A program made the translations under genes and the position numbers. 46,315 nt of DNA from the NCBI GenBank assembly GCA_002328585.1, contig DCUV01000043.1, positions 1 to 46,315 of the forward strand, given 5' to 3'. Position 1 is the first letter of the stretch. The number at the start of each line of letters is the position of its first letter. Below the pieces are notes generated by a model that had not been told where the DNA came from, ran no database searches, and saw nothing but the letters and a program-made list of their open reading frames with translations. Origin of the DNA: Spirochaetia bacterium UBA2205. GTDB taxonomy: Bacteria > Spirochaetota > UBA4802 > UB4802. Positions 37,708-44,863 of this stretch are shown one piece after another.

Positions 37708-39801
37708 ATGCGGCAAAAGTTTAAATCTTGTTGTATTTTATTTCTTCTGGTATCATTGGTAACATGTGCTGGCTATGACTATAACAAACAAATCGGCGAA
37801 ATTGAAAAATTATTTTACTCCGGTCAATATAAGGAGGCAGCCAATAAACTGCTCCCTACAATAAATACAAAATCAAAAGATCAGCTTTTATACATGATGG
37901 AATGCGGTTTGATTTTGCAGGTTGCAGGAGATTACGAAAACAGCAACAAAGTTTTTATCGAAGCAGCTAAGATAGCCGACCAGATAACCATCAGTGTAAG
38001 TAAACAAGCTGCATCATTGCTACTGAATGAAACAACCACTGATTATAACGGTGAAGATTTTGAGAGGGTTCTTATACACATGTATCTTGGAATCAACTAT
38101 CTTATGCTCAGCAAACCTGATGAAGCACGCGTTGAATTTAAAAAAGTTAACGATATGTTAAGGGACATAAGTGTAACAACAGGGAAATCATATAAGCAGA
38201 ATTTAATGGCAAAGTATCTGACAGCTATTGCCTTTGAACAGATTGCAGACCAGGACAACGACATGAATGATCGTGAATTTGCCTATATAGAATATAAGCA
38301 AATTTATGAACTCAATCCTGCTCTGAATCTTGTTTACCGTGATTTGCAAAGGCTTGCAAAACAATTAGGAGATACTGACGATTATAACATGTGGATTGGC
38401 AAATTTGGTAAACGTGATACAATGCCAAAAGGTGCGGGTGAGCTTATTGTTATAGTACAAAATGGAAAAGGAGCTATCAAGAAATCCCGCGGTTCACTTC
38501 TGTCAGATCAGGCTATGAAGTCTTCAATTCAGGTAACGCTCAATGGTATGTCATTAGGAGAAGGAGTTACTATTGCTGGAGTTATGATAGCTCTTAAAAA
38601 TGCCGAAAATCCAATACCAAAATTTGTAAAACGCGGGGGTACAATAAACTATCTGGTCGTTAATGTTAATGATAAGGATATTGAACGGAGTTATATGTTA
38701 GAAGATATTGCAACTACCGCAGTGAAGACCCTGGAAGACGATTATGGGCGAATATATGCTAAAGTAGCCGCTGGCATTGCAGTAAAAGCTGCAGCATCCG
38801 TTGCAGCAGGATATGCTGCAAAAAAATTAGCTGAACAGTCAGATGATCTCAAGGGTTTTTCTGGCATAATTGGTATGGTAGCGGGTGCTGGCGTTGGTGT
38901 AGGTTTACTATCACAGATAAAACCTGATTTGCGGTGCTGGCATACTCTGCCTGAAAATTTCCAGCTAAGCAGATTATTCCTCCCACCGGGTACCTACACA
39001 ATCACCTTTAAATATGTTGATAATGCAGGTAATATCATTTCAACACAAACTGAAACAATTACTATAGAAAAGGGAAAGAAGGTTTTCCTCAACAAACGTA
39101 TATTACCTGTTAAAGTTTCTGATAAGGGTGGTCAAAGATTTTCAGCTATTCCTGAATCAGGAAAAGGCTACTTAGGTGCTAAGGTACAACCCATTACTGA
39201 AGAGAAAGCCCAAGAACTTGGGCTTTCAAACTCTTTGGGTGCTTACGTTGATACTATTATACCTGATAGCCCTGCTGCACAATCAGGCATCCAGCCTCAC
39301 GATGTAATTATAGCAGTTGATGAAAAAACTATTCAAAATCCTCAGGATTTAATCCAGGTAGTTAGAAATTCCTCATCAGGTAAAACACTCAAGCTGACAC
39401 TGATACGTAACAAATCCAAAATGGTAATCCCGGTAACACTAACACAAGTACCGGAAAGGGTAAATGGAGCCACTTCATCTGATGCAAACATGACTATTAA
39501 AGATGTTACACAAGAAAGCTTTGCCCGCGAAGTGCTGCAATGGAGAGGCAAAGTAGTTGTAAATTTTTGGGCACCATGGTGCCGCCCATGTATGCGTCAG
39601 AATGCTGTTTTAGAAAACCTTTCAAAATCATCTTCTCAAGCAAAATTTGTTACAATAAATGCAGATGAAAATCAGCAGATTGTCAAAAGCTATAATATTG
39701 ATGCAATTCCCACAATACTCCTCTTTGAAAATGGTAAAGTTATAGAGAAAATGGCAGGCTTCCAATCCACTGATACTCTCCAGGCAAAACTTTCACAGTA
39801 A
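37708..39801 (+). CDS. Lipoprotein fusion: TPR-like (COG3014) region, PDZ domain, thioredoxin domain
   Basis: 697 residues. Signal CCILFLLVSLVTC near residue 20 (lipobox). Residues about 25-260 hold TPR-like helices (FYSGQYKEAANKLLPTI; YLGINYLMLSKPDEARVEFKKV). Residues about 260-480 continue the COG3014 pattern, including an Ala-rich segment (IAVKAAASVAAGYAAKKLAE) and a beta domain near PPGTYTITFKYVDNAGN. A PDZ domain spans about 487-575 (YLGAKVQPITEEKAQELGL; DSPAAQSGIQPHDVIIAVDE). A thioredoxin domain fills 590-697 with the active site WCRPC at 624-628 and cis-Pro in IDAIPTILLF. Only 15 bp after lpoB. A lipid-anchored thioredoxin would act in the periplasm. The combination is unusual. Confidence 0.87.
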   Translation: MRQKFKSCCILFLLVSLVTCAGYDYNKQIGEIEKLFYSGQYKEAANKLLPTINTKSKDQLLYMMECGLILQVAGDYENSNKVFIEAAKIADQITISVSKQAASLLLNETTTDYNGEDFERVLIHMYLGINYLMLSKPDEARVEFKKVNDMLRDISVTTGKSYKQNLMAKYLTAIAFEQIADQDNDMNDREFAYIEYKQIYELNPALNLVYRDLQRLAKQLGDTDDYNMWIGKFGKRDTMPKGAGELIVIVQNGKGAIKKSRGSLLSDQAMKSSIQVTLNGMSLGEGVTIAGVMIALKNAENPIPKFVKRGGTINYLVVNVNDKDIERSYMLEDIATTAVKTLEDDYGRIYAKVAAGIAVKAAASVAAGYAAKKLAEQSDDLKGFSGIIGMVAGAGVGVGLLSQIKPDLRCWHTLPENFQLSRLFLPPGTYTITFKYVDNAGNIISTQTETITIEKGKKVFLNKRILPVKVSDKGGQRFSAIPESGKGYLGAKVQPITEEKAQELGLSNSLGAYVDTIIPDSPAAQSGIQPHDVIIAVDEKTIQNPQDLIQVVRNSSSGKTLKLTLIRNKSKMVIPVTLTQVPERVNGATSSDANMTIKDVTQESFAREVLQWRGKVVVNFWAPWCRPCMRQNAVLENLSKSSSQAKFVTINADENQQIVKSYNIDAIPTILLFENGKVIEKMAGFQSTDTLQAKLSQ

Positions 39802-39858
39802 CACTATTTTTTTATATTTTTATTGCAAAAAAATACTTATGTTTTGACATGGTTAACC

Positions 39859-41727
39859 ATGGCGGTACCTTTTATGAGTAGTGAAGATAATGGTGCAACA
39901 CATATAAATACTACAACTTTGCAAACAGCATCAAATATGGTGCTCATGTTTCAATTACCTGCATGCGTTATCAGCATTTCTGGAGAAGTGATAGCATTGA
40001 ATACACCCTTCTCTGATTTAATTAATACAAACCAGCTATGCCTTGATATTACCCATCCCTTTTATCCCGAATATCGCAAGCAGATTGCAACATCATATTT
40101 AAAAGCATTAAAGGGAATATCCAAGCAATGTTTTGCTGTATTTCGTAACAAAGACAATCAAAGGATATCCGCCGAATTGTACATTTTTCCCGTATTTCAG
40201 GGGAAAACTATTGTAGCACTTTTTGTAATTTTGCAGATAGTTGATGAAAGGATTCTGTCATTTGACAAATCCACTGAAACATTGATAAATGACCTTGATA
40301 AAAATGATGAGTCGCAACTTTATGAATATTCCCCATTCCCAATTTTACAGATTGATCAATCTGGTAATATAATAAAAGCCAGTTCATCAATCCAGGAACT
40401 TATAGGTTACGAGGTAGATGATTTACGGCAAAATAGGAATTTATTATACCGGGCAATGAATCACTATGATTTTAATAGAATGCGTATAGCACTATCGCAA
40501 ATATTTAATGGAACCATAGCCTACAAACGCATAGGTGAAATACGATTTATAACCAAAGAAAAAGATGAAAAGTGGGTTAACGCTTCATGCTATCTTTACC
40601 ATTCACCTGATTTTCAACCTGTTGTAGAAATAATATTAGAAGATATTACACGAATTAAACGACTTGAGTATCAAATACAACAACTTAGCAGATTCCATAT
40701 TATTGGTGACCTTACCAAGGGATTTCTCCATTCATTCAATAATATCATTAATATATTGTTAAACAAATCACAATGGTTACTGCAGATTACTGAAAAACCT
40801 CCTGTGCATGAAGGACTTAAACTAATCATAAAAACTGCTGAAGAAGGCATACAACAGGTACGCCGGATTGAAGAATTTATTGGAAGAGATAAGTTAGAAG
40901 AAAAAACTAATATTAATATTGTTGAAGCGGTAGAAGATGCAATAGAATTTGCTAAAATACAATTCAAGGTCGATGAAGCCAGCAAACGAAGATATATATC
41001 TATTGAAAGGCGATATTTCTCTCTCCTCAGCATGTATGGAGATCCTCATCTATTCCGCGACTTACTTCTCTCAACAATATTCAAGGTTGCATCTGTTATC
41101 ACTTCAAAAGGAACTATCGAAATAATCTTAAAAAAGAACAGCACATTGTCAATCACAATGCGCACAAAAAAAGATACTTCAGAAGTAAAGGATGATTCGA
41201 TATTTATTTCAACCATTGATCTGCTAAAACTTGCGGAACAAAACCATGCCAAAATATTAGAAGAAGAATCATTATATGATTATTCAATTTCAATTATCCT
41301 GCCCGAGGAAAATATTTCTCCAATTCCTCAAAATGAGCAGCAAGTACCTCAAGCAAAATTACGTGACAAAGATATTTGTATTGTTGAGGACGAGCCTGCT
41401 TTACAGGAAATAATGTATGAGGTTTTTGATTCTCTTGGGAACAGAGTTTCAGTATTCAGCAATGCTGACCAGGCTTTAGAATCTTTTAGAATAAATAATT
41501 TTGATATTGTCATAGCAGATTATGGTTTGCCAGGAATAACTGGACTTGACTTACTTACAAAAATTAAAGAACAAAAAGAAGAAACGTTAACAGTACTTCT
41601 GACAGGCTGGTTGCTCAATAACATCAAGGCGTATAAAAATGTAATCGATATCTATATGCATAAACCTTTTAAGCTGGATATTTTGATTCATGAAATTTCA
41701 AATGAATTATACAAACGAAATAAATAA
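39859..41727 (+). CDS. PAS-containing hybrid histidine-kinase-like protein with degenerate ATPase, C-terminal receiver
   Basis: About 622 residues if begun at ATG 39859; TTG 39823 and ATG 39874 are alternatives and none has a clear ribosome site. No membrane segment. Two PAS-like regions (about 20-130 and 155-280; LQIDQSGNIIKASSSIQELIGY). The phosphoacceptor-type helix reads GFLHSFNNIINILLN, as in the 'HDFNN' kinase family, with Ser after the His. The following ATPase region has no recognisable N-box or G boxes. The C-terminus is a complete receiver (DICIVEDEPALQEIM; phosphoacceptor Asp in IVIADYGLPG; Lys in YMHKPFKLD). It may receive phosphate from another kinase rather than make it. Confidence 0.8.
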   Translation: MAVPFMSSEDNGATHINTTTLQTASNMVLMFQLPACVISISGEVIALNTPFSDLINTNQLCLDITHPFYPEYRKQIATSYLKALKGISKQCFAVFRNKDNQRISAELYIFPVFQGKTIVALFVILQIVDERILSFDKSTETLINDLDKNDESQLYEYSPFPILQIDQSGNIIKASSSIQELIGYEVDDLRQNRNLLYRAMNHYDFNRMRIALSQIFNGTIAYKRIGEIRFITKEKDEKWVNASCYLYHSPDFQPVVEIILEDITRIKRLEYQIQQLSRFHIIGDLTKGFLHSFNNIINILLNKSQWLLQITEKPPVHEGLKLIIKTAEEGIQQVRRIEEFIGRDKLEEKTNINIVEAVEDAIEFAKIQFKVDEASKRRYISIERRYFSLLSMYGDPHLFRDLLLSTIFKVASVITSKGTIEIILKKNSTLSITMRTKKDTSEVKDDSIFISTIDLLKLAEQNHAKILEEESLYDYSISIILPEENISPIPQNEQQVPQAKLRDKDICIVEDEPALQEIMYEVFDSLGNRVSVFSNADQALESFRINNFDIVIADYGLPGITGLDLLTKIKEQKEETLTVLLTGWLLNNIKAYKNVIDIYMHKPFKLDILIHEISNELYKRNK

Positions 41728-41785
41728 CAATGATTAGCCTGCAATAATGTATCCAAAAAAGTTTTTTTATAGCTATTATAATACT

Positions 41786-42193
41786 TTAACTCATTTGCTC
41801 CATCAAATATTTCTTACCTAAAGCTACTATAACATCACCTGCATCAAGAATTTCTGACGATTGCGGATTAAATATCATTTGACCATTTATCTTTTTAATT
41901 GCCACAATAATAACACCATAATCTCGTCGCAAATTACTTTCAACAAGAGTTTTCCTAACCATTGATGAGTTATGACCAACTTTTAACTCTTCCATTGCCA
42001 ATCCTAATTCTGAATCCATCATTATAATAGTTAACGGTTTGACTTCCTGGAAACCTACAGTATTGATAGTTATCATTGTCATATAAAAAGCATCAAATGG
42101 TTTCATGTTTTCAAAAATATAATAACCAGTTGTTCCAAAACCAATAGTACATAGAAGGAGAACAAATGCAACACGTAATTTCTGAAACTCCAT
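41786..42193 (-). CDS. K+ channel / TrkA-C relative with internal deletion
   Basis: 135 residues. Residues 7-28 form TM1 (VAFVLLLCTIGFGTTGYYIF) and residues 36-54 read AFYMTMITINTVGFQEVKPL, the pore helix and selectivity filter of KefC-like / RCK channels. The chain then passes directly to GLAMEELKVGHNSSMVRKT and a full TrkA_C domain (VIIVAIKKINGQMIFNP; LDAGDVIVALGKKYL). In full-length relatives TM2 and a Rossmann RCK_N domain of roughly 200 residues lie between these parts. The junction is near residue 55 (base 42031). AGAAGGG precedes the ATG. Either a decayed gene kept in frame or a minimal channel-like protein. Confidence 0.8.
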   Translation of the reverse strand: MEFQKLRVAFVLLLCTIGFGTTGYYIFENMKPFDAFYMTMITINTVGFQEVKPLTIIMMDSELGLAMEELKVGHNSSMVRKTLVESNLRRDYGVIIVAIKKINGQMIFNPQSSEILDAGDVIVALGKKYLMEQMS

Positions 42194-42526
42194 AATACCC
42201 TTCTATACAATAAATTCATTATCAATGCAATCATATATCAATATCGTATTATAGAATGTAAATAATTTTTTAAAATTAAAAATTTTATTTGATTTTTTTT
42301 TCTATATAAAATTAAGATAATGAAAAATTATCATTCTTCTTTATATTTATTACTATGTACGTTATATAAGGGGTTTGGGAGCTATATTTTCATTATCTGT
42401 CTTAACGCACACTAAAGGTAAAAGCTGCCTTTCTAAATTATTCATAAGATGGGAAGCAGTTCTTTGTAGTACCTATATATAATGTACATGTAGTAATTAA
42501 AACTTTTAAAAAAGTGAGGTGAGATT
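42194..42526. other. AT-rich divergent intergenic region
   Basis: 333 bp between the channel remnant (minus) and the hydrolase (plus). Very AT-rich at 42230-42360. No gene, and no convincing promoter or hairpin could be picked. Confidence 0.55.
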
Positions 42527-43498
42527 ATGGCAACATATCAACATAGTACCGGTACATTTATTGGTAAAGGAGGTGTTGAAATCTTTTTTCAGCAATGGGA
42601 AGTTGCTAACCCTAAAGCAGTTTTAATCATTATTCATGGGCTTGGAGAACATAGCGGCCGATATGGCAACCTCATTGATGCTCTCCAGAATAAAGGAATT
42701 GCTATCTTTGGTTTAGACCATAGAGGCTTTGGACGCAGTGGCGGTAAACGAGGACATACTGATAGTTTTATGGATTATATATACGATATGAAAATTTTTG
42801 TAAATATGATAAAAGACAAAAATCCTAACAAACCCGTTATTATGTTAGGCCATTCAATGGGTGGTGTTCTTGCTATTAAATACGCGCTGACACATGCTGA
42901 GGATCTGGATGCACTAATTTTATCATCCCCTGGATTGGTTCCAACAATTGAAGTACCGGCATGGAAAGAAAAACTTGCAATATTTTTGTCAAAAAGGATC
43001 CCATCATTTACCATGCCATCCGGGTTGGATGCTTCAACTATCTCCCACGACAAGGAGGTGGTTAAAAAATATATGGAAGATCCGCTTGTTCATGATAAAG
43101 TAACTCCTCGTTTTTATGTTGAGATGATGAAAACCATTGAAGAATGTATAAATAGATGCAGTGAAATAAAAATGCCACTTTTACTATTTCAAGGAACTGC
43201 TGATGCGCTTGTTAAAGATGAGGCAAGTAAAATAGTTTACCAAAAAGCCAGCTCCAGGGATAAAACATTGAAGCTTTTTGAAGGATTATATCATGAAACT
43301 ATGAATGAACTGGAGGCAGACCGTAAAAAAGTACTAAAGGTTGTAACTGATTGGATTTTAGCGCACTCAAAAAAAACCTCTGGAGTAAAGCATGCAGCAG
43401 CGCCAAAAACTAAAACAAAAGCTGCAGCAAAGAAACCAAAAGCACCTCAAAAAAAAGTATCCAAAAGTAATGACAAATCAAAATCCAAAAAGAAATAA
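42527..43498 (+). CDS. Monoacylglycerol-lipase-type alpha/beta hydrolase with lysine-rich C-terminal tail
   Basis: 323 residues. Hydrolase 4 family: oxyanion HGLGEHSGRYGN, DHRGFGRSGGKRGH, nucleophile Ser in MLGHSMGGVLAI (about residue 112), acid Asp in FQGTADALVKD and His in EGLYHETMNE. Such enzymes hydrolyse monoacylglycerol or lysophospholipids. Residues 1-275 complete the fold. The last 45 residues are a Lys/Ala/Pro tail (KTKTKAAAKKPKAPQKK, ending KSKSKKK) like histone H1 or AAKKP-type tails, which is not part of the family. No signal peptide. GTGAGGTGAG precedes the ATG. A hairpin terminator follows at 43556. Confidence 0.9.
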   Translation: MATYQHSTGTFIGKGGVEIFFQQWEVANPKAVLIIIHGLGEHSGRYGNLIDALQNKGIAIFGLDHRGFGRSGGKRGHTDSFMDYIYDMKIFVNMIKDKNPNKPVIMLGHSMGGVLAIKYALTHAEDLDALILSSPGLVPTIEVPAWKEKLAIFLSKRIPSFTMPSGLDASTISHDKEVVKKYMEDPLVHDKVTPRFYVEMMKTIEECINRCSEIKMPLLLFQGTADALVKDEASKIVYQKASSRDKTLKLFEGLYHETMNELEADRKKVLKVVTDWILAHSKKTSGVKHAAAPKTKTKAAAKKPKAPQKKVSKSNDKSKSKKK

Positions 43499-43555
43499 AC
43501 ATGCTAAACAAAGTTAAAAGAACAATACTTACTAATGTTAACCAATAATACGAAT

Positions 43556-43581
43556 AAAGCCGGGTGGGAGTGCCCGGCTTT
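43556..43581. terminator. Hairpin terminator between convergent genes, possibly bidirectional
   Basis: AAAGCCGGG (43556-43564), an 8-nt loop, and CCCGGCTTT (43573-43581): a perfect nine-pair stem between the hydrolase gene (plus) and flaB (minus). A/T-rich flanks on both sides allow use in both directions. Confidence 0.88.
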
Positions 43582-43617
43582 ATTTATAGTGGTGTTACGA
43601 TGCTATCTCAGATTTAT

Positions 43618-44466
43618 TTATTTTAAAAGCTGTAATACTGTTTGAGACTTTGTATTTGCCTGCGCCAGCATTGCAGTAGCTGCCTGAGTAAGAATCTGGT
43701 TCTTTGTAAATTCTGCCATCTGCTCGGCCATATCAGTATCGCGTATGCGGCTTTCTGATGCCTGGATATTCTCATATGCATTCATCAAGCCCTTAGCAGC
43801 ATGTTCCAACCGGTTGTAATAAGCACCAAGATCAGCTCGTTGCTTTGAAATCTGCCGGAGTGCCTCATCGGCCAATCCAATAACAGCATTAGCTTTACCA
43901 GGTGTTGAAATCGATATAAATGTTAGGGTAACAGCATTTCGCAAACCCAATGCAGCAGTTGTCATTGTTTCAATAAATACCCTTTCCCTCTGATGCATAT
44001 TAGGTCCCATATGAAACCACATGGATGCTGAAGGATGAAGCCGTGCAAATGCACCAGTTAAAAGTTTCATCTTATTAAATTCAGCTTGAGAAGCAATACG
44101 ATCGATTTCATCAACCAATTCTGAAACTTCAACCTGAATCTGCTGTCTGTCTTCCGGTGTGTAAATACCGTTTGCTGACTGTACCGCTAACACTCTTACA
44201 CGCTGTAGTATGTCATGAACCTCCTGCAAATAACCTTCTGCTGTCTGAATCATCGACATACCATCTTCTGTGTTACGTTCAGCCTGCCGTAAACCCTGAA
44301 TCTGTGAACGCATTTTTTCGGACACAGCTAACCCTGATGCATCATCACCGGCTTTATTGATGCGCATCCCTGAAGAAAGCTTTTCCATGTCCTTGGTTAT
44401 TGCCCAATCGTGGAATTTCAACGTTCGGTGGGCAAAAATTGCGCTGATGTTGTGGTTTATAATCAT
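43618..44466 (-). CDS. flaB: Flagellin FlaB (periplasmic flagellar core protein)
   Basis: 282 residues from ATG 44466, chosen because AAGGAGG stands 6 nt upstream and the protein then begins MIINHNISAIFAHRTLKF as in spirochaetal FlaB. The N-terminal D0/D1 has KLSSGMRINKAGDDASGLAV; the centre has SMWFHMGPNMHQRERVFIET; the C-terminus has QASESRIRDTDMAEQMAEFT and LAQANTKSQTVLQLL. These are closest by memory to Leptospira-type FlaB. FlaB polymerises into the core of the periplasmic flagella. A hairpin with GGA in its loop lies in the leader (44489-44504). Convergent with the hydrolase, sharing a terminator. Identification is firm. Confidence 0.96.
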   Translation of the reverse strand: MIINHNISAIFAHRTLKFHDWAITKDMEKLSSGMRINKAGDDASGLAVSEKMRSQIQGLRQAERNTEDGMSMIQTAEGYLQEVHDILQRVRVLAVQSANGIYTPEDRQQIQVEVSELVDEIDRIASQAEFNKMKLLTGAFARLHPSASMWFHMGPNMHQRERVFIETMTTAALGLRNAVTLTFISISTPGKANAVIGLADEALRQISKQRADLGAYYNRLEHAAKGLMNAYENIQASESRIRDTDMAEQMAEFTKNQILTQAATAMLAQANTKSQTVLQLLK

Positions 44467-44863
44467 TGTATCCTCCTTGAACAATATACTATCATCCGTG
44501 ATAGCATTAACTATATAAATAGTTCATTCCAAGATTCGTCTTATTTCAGAGAAGTGGTGAGGCTGATTAACTTATATTAATGGCATTTATTAACGTTTAT
44601 CATAAAATATGGTGCTATTTCATATGTTTTTTATTATTTTATGCTATTGAACGCATTTCTTAAGCTTTACGGCATGGATAATTTTACACCACACTATCAC
44701 CAATAAAAAAATTTTTTATTATTAAAATTCTTTTTCTTGAATATACGCTATAGTAAGTATTAAGTGTAATTATTGATTATAGGTAAAGTTTGTACATCAA
44801 TTATTTTTTAAAGCAAATTATACAATATGAAGGCACTATCGAACAACAAATAGGGGCAATAAT
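44467..44863. other. Divergent intergenic region upstream of flaB and the class III cyclase
   Basis: 397 bp holding the leader and promoter of flaB (minus) and of the cyclase (plus). I could not find a clear sigma28 or sigma70 promoter for either. The notable feature is the inverted repeat at 44489-44504. Confidence 0.6.
44470..44504 (-). promoter_or_regulatory. Predicted CsrA-type binding leader of flaB
   Basis: On the minus strand the leader reads CTATCA-CGGA-TGATAG: a perfect six-pair stem with GGA in a four-base loop, ending about 22 nt before the ATG. A second GGA-rich site is the ribosome site itself (AAGGAGGA). The loop region CACGGATGA shares CA-x-GGATG with the CsrA consensus. The arrangement resembles that of the Bacillus subtilis flagellin gene hag, where CsrA binding to both sites blocks translation. 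Confidence 0.5.

Larger units (their letters stand above)
296..40498. repeat. Dispersed word GCGATAGTT (consensus GCGATAGTTMC), 13 exact copies
   Basis: Plus orientation begins at 2335, 4745, 17550, 21893, 23881, 28837 and 32129. Minus orientation (as AACTATCGC) begins at 296, 7124, 15600, 19226, 26606 and 29232. Six further copies keep the eight bases GCGATAGT: 5594, 6240, 6701, 22096, 36006 and 40491. Nine of the 13 continue with A/C then C. Counted by eye. It lies in genes in both orientations and between genes. Confidence 0.8.

Noticed and set aside
42410..42470. Imperfect inverted repeat AAGCTGCC / GGAAGCAGTT upstream of the hydrolase
   Set aside because: Pairing is short and interrupted, with no loop or U-run typical of a terminator or riboswitch.
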